Of a stretch of 64,000 bases of DNA, positions 45,480 through 56,940 are shown one piece after another. This DNA comes from Lagopus muta (lineage: Eukaryota > Chordata > Aves > Galliformes > Phasianidae): assembly GCF_023343835.1 (NCBI RefSeq), contig NC_064433.1, positions 28,520,214 through 28,584,213 of the forward strand, given 5' to 3'. The notes below the pieces were generated by a model. The model ran no database searches and was not told the origin of the DNA. It worked only from the letters and a program-made list of their open reading frames with translations. Numbering within the stretch: the stretch's first letter is position 1; the number at the start of each line of letters is the position of its first letter. The position numbers were made by a program, and so were the translations under genes.

Positions 45480-47125
45480 CCTAGGCCCAGTGAGTAACAC
45501 AGTGATGCATCAAAAGAAACATTGGTTGCTCCACCGGAGTCCCATTCCTGAAGATGCCTGGTACACAGATAGGTCCAGCAAGGGCAACCCGAGCTAGTGA
45601 GAGCAATAGCATCCCATCCCTCCACCAAGACAATCTGGTTTGACGAGGGGGATGGTCAGAGCAACCAGTGGGCAGAACTGCAAGCCGCGTGCATGGTTAT
45701 AACCAAGGAACCCGGTGGTGGGATCCTGAATATCCAACAGATAGTTGGGCTGTATACAGGGGGCTCACTCTTTGCATTGCACAGTGGGCCACCCAGGAAT
45801 GGACAATCCACGCCTGACCAATCTGGGGCAGAGATGTGTGGTTAGATGTATGGAATGTGCTTAAACACAGGACTGTACGTGTCTACCAGGTCTCTGGTCA
45901 CCAACCCCTACAGGCACTAGGAAACGACAAAGCTGACACGCTGGCCCAAGTGCAGTGGATTGAGAATTCACCATCTGAGAACATCACCCGTTGGTTACAT
46001 CAGAAGCTATGGCACAAGGACAAAAGACACTGTGGGCAGCTGCTGCAGCGTGGGGACTGCCCATACAGCTACCTGACATCACTCAGGCACGCCGAGACTG
46101 CGGTGCTTGCTCCAACATGAGATTGAGATCGTTGCCTGAAACAACAGCCCGTCTTGCTAGAGGATACAATCCTCTCCAGCGAAGGCAGGTCGATTACATC
46201 GGGCCCCTTCCTCGCTGCGAGGGGACAAGATACGCCCTGACCTGCGTCAACACTGCAAGTGGGCTACTGCAGGCCTATCCAGTACCGAGAGCAAACCAGG
46301 CATATATCATCAAGGCATTCACTAAACTGATATCTGCCTACGGGTCACCTCAAGTCATCGAGAGCGACCAAGGGACTCATTTTACCGGTGAAACAATGCA
46401 GTGCTGGGCATAAGAAAATAACATTGAATGGCGATTCCACCTGCCGTATAATCCAATGGGGGCAGGCCCCATCAAACGTTATAATGGTATTCTTAAGGCT
46501 GCCCTGAAGACAGACTCTCAGTCCCTGCAGGGGTGGACGAAAAGACTGTATGAAATCCTGCGGGACCTGAATGAAAGACCTCGAGACGGCAGACCCAGTG
46601 CCCTGAGAATGTTGCAGACAACATGGGCCACCCTGCTTAGGATCCAAATTATGGGCACTGATCATCACGTAAGACCCCAGATTGGTAACGAAAATAATCT
46701 TCTGCTCCCTGCCCCTGAGAATTTAGATCCGGGTACCCGTAGAATAAAATGGCCCTGGAAGGTGCAGGTAGGACCCAAGTGGTGTGGCCTGCTTGCACCT
46801 TGGGGGAGATTGTTGGAGGTGGGAGGCTCAGTAGTCCCTCCAGTAAAAGGTACATGGCCTACTGATATTGTGCTCACACTCTGATTTTCATTGCTAAAGG
46901 GACCCCCATCATGTCCCTATGGCAGATCAGGACACCTCCTTTGGTGCCTGATATCGTTATGCAGCCGCAGACATCCGGCCAGAAGGTATGGTACAGGCTG
47001 CCAGGACGTGCCCCAGTACAGGCGGAAGTGTTGACCCAGGATAGATATATGGCCTGTATCTTGCCCTGGAGAGCAGAACTTCCCCTCCTGGTACCTCTGA
47101 AACATCTGTATTACTCCCCGTGAGT
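45480..47125 (+). pseudogene. Decayed ERV-L-like pol: RNase H and integrase
   Basis: Successive frames carry an RNase H start (DAWYTDRSSKG, first Asp at about 45568), NQWAELQAA (acidic residue kept), then YTGGSLF where a third Asp would be expected, followed by stops and shifts. HQPLQALGNDKADTLAQ ends RNase H. Integrase follows: WLHQKLWH and CGACSNM (zinc-binding region), VDYIGPLP, ALTCVNTASGLLQAYPV, ESDQGTHFTG, a TAA after MQCWA, and GPIKRYNG, where Lys stands at the expected catalytic Glu. The C-terminal LAPWGRLLEVGGS block ends near 46850. Frameshifts and stops make it non-coding today. Upstream RT is absent. Confidence 0.85.
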
Positions 47126-47456
47126 CTGTGAGCCTGCAGGACCACCGGAAGGAACAAAATGCCATCAAGCGTTCCAGTGTTGCTGTCAGATCACGTACAA
47201 CACCTGGTGATGGTCTGCATGGGACTGGTGGAACATAGAAAGGACCTGCACCTCAGGACCTCATACCTCCAGGCACATCATTGAGCACTGGCCCATAGAA
47301 GAATATGGACATCCACTGATCATCACTCATCTTGAATTGTACCAACACACGTCGCGATAAAATTGTATAAGCGTCGCGATATAACAGATCTCTGTATTAG
47401 GGAAAGCTTACCCTTTAGTTAACCTGATCATTGGTTCATGCCATGAAGGGGTGGAG
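47126..47456 (+). other. 3' region and polypurine tract of the ERV-L-like element
   Basis: Runs from the last pol stop to the 3' LTR and aligns with 37335-37678 of the second copy. No env-like frame is present, as in other ERV-L elements. ATGAAGGGGTGGAG at 47443-47456 is the probable polypurine tract. Confidence 0.65.
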
Positions 47457-47780
47457 TGTATGGGAACTGCTGAGTCACGGCCTGAACCTCTGATTGATCA
47501 CCTGAGGCGAGCCATGAGTCAGCCAGAGGAGCACAGCTGAAGGCAATTCACCTGTGCTGCCGGAAGGAGTGGAGCCTGGCTGCACCTCTCCTAGACCTAT
47601 TGAAGAGCTGGCTACCAGTGGGAAGAGTCTCTTCTGGAGATCTGCTCTGCTGGAGTTTTGTGAGTGAGCCCAGGATAGGGGTAAGCCTTCTATTTGTTCT
47701 CTTTTGTTATCATAGTCTGTTTTGCCTAACTCTATTGATTGTTTTGTGATTATAACATCCTAATAGTCTTTGATTATGCA
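47457..47780 (+). repeat. 3' LTR of the ERV-L-like element
   Basis: A 324-bp TG...CA sequence, TGTATGGGAACTGCTGAG to CTTTGATTATGCA, matching 36472-36797 along its whole length. Confidence 0.9.
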
Positions 47781-47785
47781 GATAG
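47781..47785. repeat. Right target-site duplication GATAG
   Basis: Exact copy of 36467-36471, directly after the 3' LTR. Confidence 0.75.
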
Positions 47786-50700
47786 GCACTTGATATTGTC
47801 AATCATAATGTTTTGCTACAGATTTAACTGGAAAAACAGGATTAAAAATATGAAAAATCAAGGTAGCTGCATTGGTGTTCTATCTAGATCTTTATGTTGT
47901 AGTTGGCATAAAACTCTGATTTTTTTTTTTTTTTTTTTTAATTACCTGTTTAATCCAGTAAGTCTCGTTTTTATGGAACTTTAATATTTATCATTCCTAA
48001 ATGTTTTTGTTTTTTTAACTATGTAGCTATGTTTTTTGATACTGTTTTGTATTTAATTCCCATGTTTATTTTGAATTTAAACCAACCTTTCTGCACTCAA
48101 TAACACAAACAATTAAATATTCTCACAAGGTTCTCACTGTGTCAGCTGAGCACCCTCAGAAGATTTTTTTTTTTAATTGCTTTATATGTTGCTTTTAATT
48201 ACATTCCTTTCCCAAGAGATTATATCCTCATACAGGCCCCATTCCTGCAAGCTATCCTGGCACAGAAGCAGAAAAGTGCTGGGAAGAATCGCCACGGGAA
48301 AAAAGGCATGGCCTTCCAGGCAAAACAGAGGGATGCCAAGAAAGCTGTAGGTCTTGTAAAGGGTTCTCTCTGATTCAAAACAAAACACCAACCAGAGTAA
48401 GTCAAGTCATTTTGGAGACCTGAGGGAGCATTAGGCTCTAGTTACCCACCTGGGTAATACTGGGAGCTGGCAGAAAGATCTTCTGGGGCAGTTGAGCAAG
48501 GTATGAAGTAGAGACAGGGTCTTCCTTTGGGAGGAGAAAGCATAGTTTGCCTTGGGCTGGGCCACGTGAATTTCTCTTTTACTGCTGCAGTGTTTGAGCT
48601 TGACTGTTCATTGAGGAGATACAAAGGCCCCTGGGATGACGGAATAGGAGCTGATCCCCAGGAAGCATTGGTGCACAGCCCACGGTTGCAAGGTCATTTT
48701 CTAAGTAGGATGAGAAGGTTGTAGGGAAAAGTCTAACATTGATCACCTAGAAAGAGTTTGCCTTATGTTAGGAAGGATGAAAACTGCTAAGAAATACACT
48801 TTTTTAATCAAGAAATGCCCATTAGAATGAGAAAAGGAATCTGCACTGAATTTCAGTAATAGAAAGAGCAAGTTGTTCAGAGATTAGGTCCCTTGTCCTA
48901 GAACACAGCAGAACCTTCCAGGTTACAGGAGTCTGGAGAGGGACCCAGCTGTAACTACAGCTGAGATAAGAAAATACTGATTGATTACCAACTAACACAA
49001 ATGATAAGCATCTGTTGTCTAGCTGATGGGAGCCAAGAAACCAAACAGGGACACTTTTAAAATCCTAGATTTTGGAGTTAGGTGATGTCCCAATTTCCTG
49101 ACCATCTACCTACATAAGACAAACTACTCCAGCATGTCTTTCCTGCACTAGTCTGTATTTTTCCTGCTAGAAAAGTGAAACTCCTTCAGTGGTAAAACTG
49201 TGCATCTTACCATTTTACTTCATATTTGAGTGCCTTAACTTTAGTTATGCAGTCTTGCCATATATTCACTTGTCTAAAATGAAAATGCTTTTGTTGTCTT
49301 TTATTGTGTATGTGTATGAGCAGCACTGCAAGTCCAAACATGATGAGATTAATTAAAGGTACTTATTTGTATGTCCTTGAATATACATGATTCATGTTTT
49401 CAGGGTTTTTTTTTTTGATTTTTACTTTTTTTTTTTTTTTTGTTGCCCTAGAATTCAGAACTAGATAGAAATATCTGGGGGAGATTCATTTCATTTTTAA
49501 TGAATGTTGCATTTCTGACAAGACTGCATGACTCTGGGATGCAAAGCTTTATCAAAAAGAATCATGCAATAACATCACAGATACAAAATAAATGCCAGTA
49601 GATTATAAATATTATTGTTTGAAATAATATTTATATTTAAAAACTCTCAGTTATTCCTACCTTCCAGTTGGGATTTCTGCTAATTTCAGTGAAGTCTTGA
49701 CAACCTGAGTAGTTATTACCGCATTCTGCACAAAAGCAGTGGTAGAGTCAGGATCAGCCTCACATCAAGGATGTACAATGAGTTGCCTGGTAATATGACC
49801 CCTAAATCCTTGATCTGGATATTTATTTCTGAAATACAGTGACCTTTTCTATAACAGTAACCTATTTTTATTTTTTTTATGGCAACGTTAATGACATTAC
49901 ATTATCTGTGTTCAAGTGCATACTGTTCAAATGAACTCGGCATTCCAAATTGCTCCCAAGTGTCACCTCCTTGTCTAATAGCTAGCAGTCATCATTGATT
50001 ACTCTTGTAATATTTTTAAAGCAAAGACATCTCACAAGTACTAATGAGCTTGGTTGAATGTATATATAAGAAAGCACAAGGAAGGAAATTATGTAAATTT
50101 TAATTCTGTGTTTCTTAAATTCTCCTTCTGACTTTTAACAGATGAAAAATGGCTTTTACCTGGTGAGATGGTGTTGCCTTTATGGAAATAATTCTTGGTA
50201 GACCTCTTTGGAGTTATTTGGCCACTTCTCAAGTTTTTCAAGGCATGCAGCCAGTGTTGTGATCTCCACCTTGGGTTTAGCGTCTAGAAGGTAAATAGCT
50301 GTTTTCTCCTTCTGCTATGGTTTTCTCTCTGCAAAGTGATTCCCACTCACTCCACTTCAATGAAGAGTCTGATCTCTGGCTGCTTTTAATTTCTTCATGG
50401 ACACAGTTCATCTGCTAGAGGAAAGATTAACAAAAGTGCAGAACTTCTATAGTATTAGAAACAGGGAAGCAAATTTTATTTCTTTTAACTGTTTGACATG
50501 GCAGACAAAATTTATAGCGCATGAATCTAGCTGTCGTCAGAGGGTCCTCTGAAATTTGGAGCAATTGCGCCTGGTTCCATATCCAAAGGAGCAGGATTGC
50601 TCATGGCCCTCATATCCTGTTCCCAGAATGGAGTCAAAGCTCTTCTACTTAAGATTGGTTGTTTCTCTAAAGGAGCAAGCACCAGTATTTTGGGAAAAAG

Positions 50701-52837
50701 GAAATTATCCATATGATGTTTTACAGTAAGAAAGTGAAATCTGTCTTTTCTACAAATGTTGCTCAAATATTGTCACAAGAATGCATTACTGTTTCTTATA
50801 TATCAATACATCTTTAAAACAAATTTCTTGAGTGGGTATAAATGAAAAGCATAGGCAGTCATGAACAAATGTGTGTGTATATATATATGCAATAGTAGCA
50901 AAAATATACCTATGAAGATGTGTTTTATCTGGATTTCCCCATTCCTTTTGTTTTTCACCATTGCTACTAGATGCACGTGCTCTACAGAGCAATGAGAGAA
51001 GGAAACCAGCTACACCCTGGTAGTTTATGCTGAAGCAAGCTCTAAAATGATGACTAAAAAAATGCAGTAACACTGCAAGCAAGCACCAGAAGCATGACAG
51101 CTATTATGTGCCAAAAATAGGACAGTGATAACTAATTCATAGAGCAAGTAAAGTTTCCGTATCAAAACATGTATTTAGAGTATTTTAATTCTAAGAGAGC
51201 CAAAGCAGAGGAAAACAAGTCCTCCTGCATCCTCTTGTGTATAAATTATTTTTGTGATCTACTGAATACAAATGTCCTTCAGCCACATAAAAAAATAGGG
51301 ATGGAAGATCTTAGGTTTATAGCCTTTGCTCTGTGCAGTAGTTCAGATTTTTAATTTTCTTCATTTGACTATGATTCCCAGACTGAAAAACTTTCCCCTT
51401 GTAAATAATTCAGGTTCTCTTCCTGTGACTGCAACATAAGCCTGCTTTTCCACCTGTCAACGCTGATGTGTAAAGCACAGTATGTAAAATAGTGCCCAAG
51501 TTAAAAGATTTAATGAAATTATTGCTATGAGAAACTTGAAATGCTGTGGATACCATTTCTTTGTGGTACATGGCCTTCCATGACTTCATTTTGAAGATAC
51601 TTTTCTTCGAATACAAATCATCCTCAAGTTCATTAGAACAGTACAGAACACACAAAGAATGTAACTTTGAAAGGTCATTTAAAATCAATGGGAGTGCTAT
51701 GTATTTGTTTTACATAGTTCATAGATCATCTTTATCCATATTGAATGTACTTTGCCCCAGAATATCTCGTCTCCATAGTGCACAGACAGCCAAGAACCAC
51801 TAGTGTCCTTATGCCCTGCACACCCCATAAGTAACCACACAGCTTATGCAAGAGATACTCCCCAGTGCTAGTTATCTGGTATTGTTCAAAAAGGAATATG
51901 ATGCAACTTGATTCAACAAGGCCAACTTACAAGGTCATTACCTGGACTGAAGCAACCTCAAGTGCACAGTAATGGTGAGGATCCCAGGAAATGGTACTCG
52001 GTAGAAAAGGTGCAGGAACTTGTATGCTGCTTTGTGGGAATGGAGGTCTGTCCAGCTGGCCCTAGAGAGTCCCATGAGGGCATCACAGGGTGTGTGCTTA
52101 AGCTCCTGTGGCTGTGCCACGAGCCCTGCTCCAGCCTTCACTCTCATATGGGGACTGAGGGGATGGAAGGTGCTGCAGAAGGAACTTGGTGGGTGCTGTA
52201 GTTGTAGATCCTGCAAAACACTTGGAATTTCTCGGTAGAAGTGGTCAAAGTGATGTGTAGGAACTCTTTCCAAGGATGTACCAGAAAGAAAGGGGAGATG
52301 ACTCAATAGCTGACACCTTGCATGTGCCTTTTAACTGGGAAAAAAGTCTCAGTTAATGTTCAGGAAAGTGGTGCACAATTTGATATCTGATATGATAACG
52401 TGTGAGCAAGACAAACGTCTCCAGAGTACCATATGGTTGTGTTTTTTTTTTTAAAAAAAAGGCAGCTGAACCCCAGCTTCTAGCATCTTCTCCTTGTAGG
52501 AGGCAGCTTTACAGAGCGTAGGCCAGCAGGCGGAAGTGCTGCAGAGGTGCTGTGAAGGTCTCCAGAAGACAGCCCCCAGGGATGGTGAACAGTGGATAAC
52601 TGTTCATTGCGGTGGGTTAGACTGGATAATCTTGCAGTGGGGACACAGCAGTAGCAAGCTTTGAAGGAGCAGTGGCAGTGATATTGTGAGGCTGGCTAGT
52701 AAGTGATGAAGCATCTTTGGTTTGGTGCCAGCAAAATGTTGGGAAAAGGTGAAGCCATGGAGAACAAATTTAGAGCGAGAAATACTGTGTGGACCTTGTA
52801 ACTAGAAACAGAGCTGTAACTACTTTAGCTGAAATAA
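47786..52837. other. Intergenic DNA right of the composite element
   Basis: AT-rich with poly-T runs (47922-47939, 49413-49441) and a GT/AT run at 50870-50889. The open frames at 51908-52238 overlap on both strands and show no domain or splice support. I see no gene. Confidence 0.65.
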
Positions 52838-53752
52838 GTAACGTCAACACCTTGCTGGAGGGAAAGGATGCCATCCAGAAGTACCTTGACAGACTCAACA
52901 AGTGAGCCCATGTGAACAATATGCAGTTCAGCTATGCCCAAGCACAAGGTCCTGTGTCTCAGTTGAGGCAATCCCAAACAGCAATGCAGTCTGAGTGATG
53001 AGTAGATGAAGAGCAGTCCTATGGGTGAGAACTTGGCTATTGACAATGAAAAACTTGGCACTGGCCAGCATAGTGTGCTTACAGCCCAGAAGGCCAATTG
53101 TATCCTAGGCTGCATCAAAAGAAGCATGGCCAACAGGCTGAGGAAGGTGATGGTCTACTCTGCTCTTGTGGGGCCACATGTGGATTACTGCATCTAGATC
53201 TGAGGCCCCCGCACAAGAGAAATATAGAGCTGTAGGAGCAGGTCCAAAAAAGACTACAGAGATTATCAGAGGGCTGAGGGACCTCTCCTATGAAGACAGG
53301 CTGAGAAAGTTTGATCTATTTAGCCTAGAAAAGAGAAGGCTCTGGGAAGACCTTATAGCTGCCTTCCAATATTTAAAGAGGCCTGATGAAAGATGGAGAA
53401 GAACTCTTCATTGAGGAGTGTGGTGACAGTTGAAAGTGTAATGATTTATACTAAAAAATAATAATAATAATAATAATAAAAATTGAGATTTATAAGGAGG
53501 ATAATCCTTATAGATATATCCTTCAGATACATAAGGAGGAAAATCTTTATGAGAAAATCTTCATGAGAGTGGTGAGACATTGAAACAGATTGTCCAGAGA
53601 AGCTGTGGATACCCCACTCCTGAAGGTATTTAAGGCCAAGCTGAATGGAGCTTTGGGAAACCTGGCCTAATGGAAGGTGTCCTGTCCCTGTCAGGTGGTG
53701 GAACTAGAGGCCTTTGAGATCCCTTCCAACTCAAACCATTCTATGATCTCAT
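52838..53752 (+). mobile_element. Old CR1 LINE 3' end, sense
   Basis: Begins GGAGGGAAAGGATGCCATCCAG and follows CR1 ORF2 to the 3' UTR: AATTGTATCCTAGGCTGCATC, GACCTCTCCTATGAAGACAGGC, GAGATCCCTTCCAACTCAAACC, ending CATTCTATGATCTCAT. The frame is broken many times. An (AAT)n tract interrupts it at 53454-53480. The tail shows the CR1 octamer. Confidence 0.92.
53454..53480. repeat. (AAT)n microsatellite inside CR1
   Basis: About eight AAT units inside the CR1 copy, flanked by partly duplicated GAGGAxAATCxTTAT words. Confidence 0.9.
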
Positions 53753-55778
53753 ATCCTTTGAGAAAAAGATCTACTTAGCCTTACCTCCAGGCCTAGGCAG
53801 TGAGCTGTGAGTAATGTATAGGCAGGTAAGCAGCTAGCTGCCTCCTCAGTCAGCTGAAAGAGGCATTTCAGAACTATTCCAAGGCCAAGACGCCTTTGAA
53901 CAGCAGTAGTTTCATCTTGTGCAAGTTAGTTGGATTTTCTGAGTTGATTTTTTTAATTATTATTTTTCTTCAACTCGTGTGGAAAAATAAAGGAATTGTT
54001 TGCTTAGACCTTTCTTTCCAGATCTGTTACTTGCCACTCATGAAATATTACTCACTCTTGAACACCCTTGATTTAGCTACCTACATTGGAAAAGAAACAT
54101 GTCAGCGTTTTCGGTAAGAGTTTCTACAAAAATGGACCAGGTACATTTGTCTACATCTGCCTGCCATTTGTCCAGCAGAAAGGTTATGGGAGCTTATATC
54201 CCCATGCTTGGAAAAGTAGACCTCAGTCTTACATCTGAGTAGACGCAGGAGTTTTCTGGCATGCAGTTATTGGTAAAAACTGTGGCATACGTTATAACAG
54301 ATCTCTGACAAGACCTCCAATGTTGATGTTAATTGAATGTTTTTTTCTTAGGAACATTTTCAATGTTGTTTCTCTTCGCTTGTCCAAGTTTCAATACTCC
54401 TGAGAACAGGGAGATGACAAGAATTAATGCCTGTTTGCATTAGCCCTAACTTTATTGTCACTTAATTAACCATGATTAATGTCAGGAGGCAAAGGAGAAA
54501 CGTCAAGCTATTTTCAACAGCTCTGTACTGATGAGCTCAGAGAGAGGGGAAAAAAAAAAAAAAAAAGCAGTAGCATTAAAGTGTTGATTACAATAGAACC
54601 CAGCCAACAGATGCATTGTTTTGAAGGCAAGGTTTATTCTTCAGCCTCTGGCACCCTGGTAAATTGCCAGTGACTGTATCCCCTAGAAATTTCACTTAAG
54701 AAGCATGAACCAAAAAAACCCAAAAGCTGTCCCTTATAGTGAAAAACAAAAGAGGAAAATATTACTGCAAATTACTTAATGGTTGTGGACCTGTGTAAAC
54801 TATGCTTTGGTAATATAATCTCAGTGATTTCTCAGGGAAACAGAACAGCCCAATTTTATATTGTCGCTATTCTTCATTAATATCATGAATTGAATATAGT
54901 CCAGATGCCAAAAAAAAAAAAAAAAAAAAGCACTATTCTTGCTAGGTCTAGCAAAGCAGGCTGGCAGGCTTGCATTTTAAGTAAGTAACTAGAAGCAGCT
55001 AAGCTCTCTAAGATCTCTTTTTCAAATCATCAGAAAGGAAAAAAAAGTGAAAGAAATGAAAACTAAATTGTGATTGATATTGTATCTTTGCTGAGTTCTT
55101 CACTGGGAAATGTAGAACTTGAGTTGGTAGTGTGAATACTTGCTGGCTGTTTGTGCTGGGTAACAAGCTAATGCAAAGAAGGAGGGTAAGAAAGTGATTT
55201 GAAAATAGGCAGAAAACTGGTAACTTTTTCCAGTGGATTTGTCTGTATAATCTTTCTAAAGGTTCCAGGGGAAGCATATACACGTGTTTGCCTTTTGCTA
55301 GAAGATAATGCTTTGGGTTGTTTTTTTCTTATTGTGCCTGTGATCTGGGAGCTCCATGAGGGATACATTACTCCCTTCTCTTAATATACAAGCAGGAGGA
55401 AAAAAAAAAAAGATGAAGTAAGTTTGCAAGAAGCAAGCTCTTGAATGGAAGCAGGGTAAGGCAGTGTCTGGGTGGGATTCCTCCCACCTGCCCTCCTTCC
55501 TACAAGGCTTTGCCTTTGTGTGTGCTCCTCCCTTCTGAGGCAGGGAGGAGAGCTTAGCTCATAGCTCTCACTAGCAAAGAAGAATGGAAAATATGACATG
55601 AAATGGAGGAATAGCTGATGAAAAAGAGGAGGGAAAGTGAGCTGGGGAGTAGGAGGAATTGGCATATTTAAGATTGGAACAAGGACAGACAGAGACTGGT
55701 ATAGAGAAAGGGCAAGATGATTACAGGGAGAAGTAAATGAAGTCATTAAAACTAGAAATGAGGACAAGAGAAAGAGGA
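53753..55778. other. Intergenic DNA between two CR1 copies
   Basis: No gene seen. Contains poly-A runs at 54549-54566 and 54909-54929 and a GA-rich stretch at about 55600-55780 just before the next CR1. Confidence 0.6.
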
Positions 55779-56940
55779 CAGATGCCATTTACCTGGACTT
55801 GAACAAGGCCTTTGACATGGTCCCCCACCTCATCCTTATCTCCAAATTGGAGGGATGTGGATTTGATGGGCACACCCCTCGATGGATAAGAAACTGAAAG
55901 GCTGCAGACAGAAGGTGGTCATCACCTGGCTCTATGTCCAGGTGGAGGCTGGTAATGAGCGGTGTCCCCCAGGGGTCTGTCTTGGGACCAGTGCTCTTTA
56001 ACATCTTTATCAGTGACATCGATGACGGAATCGAGTGCACCCTCAGCAAGTTTGCTGACAACACCATGTTGAGTGGTGCGGTTGACAAGGTAGAAGGAAG
56101 GGATGCCATGCAGAGGTACCTTGAGAGGCTAGAAAGTGGGCCCAGGTGAACCTGATGAGGCTCAACACAGCAAAGTAAAGAGTTTTGCACTTGGGCCGGA
56201 GGAATCCCAGGCATCCGTACAGACTGGAAGGAGCGGTCCTTGAGAGCAGCCTTGTGGAGAAGGACTTGGGGGTCTTGATAGATGAAAAACTTAACATGAG
56301 CCAGCAGTGTGCTCTTGCAGCTTGAAAAGCAAATGGTATCCTTGGCTCCATCAAAAGAGGGGTGGCAGCAGGGACAGGGAGGTGATTGTCTCCCTCTGCT
56401 CTTGTGAGGCCCCATCTGGAATACTGTGTCCAAGTATGGAGCCCCCAGTACAAAAGAGACAGGGAGCCCCCTGGAGAGGGTCCAGAGGAGGGCCACAAAG
56501 ATCATCTGGGGACTGGAGCACCTCCCCTATGAACACAGGCTGAGGGAGCTGGCCTTGTTCAGCCTGGAGAAAAGAAGGCTGTGGGGTGACTTCATTGCAG
56601 CATTTCAGTACCTAAAGGGAGCCTTTAGAGGGGAGAGGAATCAACTCTTTGAAAGGGTTGATAACTGCAGGACAAGGGGAAATGGTTTGAAGTTGAGGGA
56701 GGGAAGATTTGGGTTGGATGTCAGGGGGGAATTCTTTACAGGAAGAGTGGTGAGGTGCTGGGACAGGCTGCCCAGAGAGGCTGTGGATGCCCTGTCCCTG
56801 GAGGTGTTCAAGGCCAGGTTGGATGGGGCCCTGGGCAGCCTGGTCTAGTATTGAATGGGGAGGTTGGTGGCCCTGCCTGTGGCAGGGGGGTTGGAGCTTC
56901 ATGATCCTTGAGGTCCCTTCCAGCCATGGCCATTCTGTGA
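55779..56940 (+). mobile_element. CR1 LINE 3' end, sense, including part of the RT domain
   Basis: Starts within the reverse transcriptase ([16 protein letters not shown]) and runs to the 3' UTR, ending GAGGTCCCTTCCAGCC and GGCCATTCTGTGA. Blocks in order are [20 protein letters not shown] (55958 onward), [11 protein letters not shown] (about 56050), CR1 C-terminal blocks, and an open end from 56426 to 56848 ending ARLDGALGSLV. The copy is 5'-truncated by most of ORF2 and has several frameshifts. Confidence 0.94.
56426..56848 (+). pseudogene. CR1 ORF2 C-terminal remnant
   Basis: 140-codon open frame with the usual C-terminal CR1 blocks ([55 protein letters not shown]). It is disconnected from the upstream RT frame by indels and lacks a genuine start. 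Confidence 0.8.

Larger units (their letters stand above)
36472..47780 (+). mobile_element. Composite ERV-L-like endogenous retrovirus with a 7-kb non-retroviral insert
   Basis: Outer LTRs of 326 and 324 bp, opening TGTRTGGGAACTG and closing TTATRCA, differ at about 30 positions by eye and share the flanking 5-bp duplication GATAG. The whole 11.3 kb therefore behaves as one integration unit. Order inside: primer-binding-site position (36800), short gag-like start (36839), junction at about 36915-36930 into a second copy's integrase end (to about 37320), its 3' region and a divergent LTR (37679-38013), three copies of an exon-bearing module with CR1 insertions (38276 to about 45290), then decayed RNase H-integrase (about 45480-47125), 3' region, polypurine tract and 3' LTR. 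It is non-functional: gag, protease and most reverse transcriptase are missing and pol is broken. ERV-L class is inferred from the integrase style and the duplication length. Confidence 0.75.

Noticed and set aside
36472..47780. Plain tandem provirus (LTR-internal-LTR-internal-LTR) from LTR recombination
   Set aside because: The middle LTR and its internal region are much more diverged than the outer LTR pair, and non-retroviral modules follow it, so the simple model does not fit. It is kept only as an alternative to test.
34780..48480. Similar phrases at 34792 and 48455 (GGGTAATRCTRGGAGCTGG)
   Set aside because: The likeness covers only about 25 bp and does not extend on either side, so it is not evidence of a second flanking duplication around the retroviral element.
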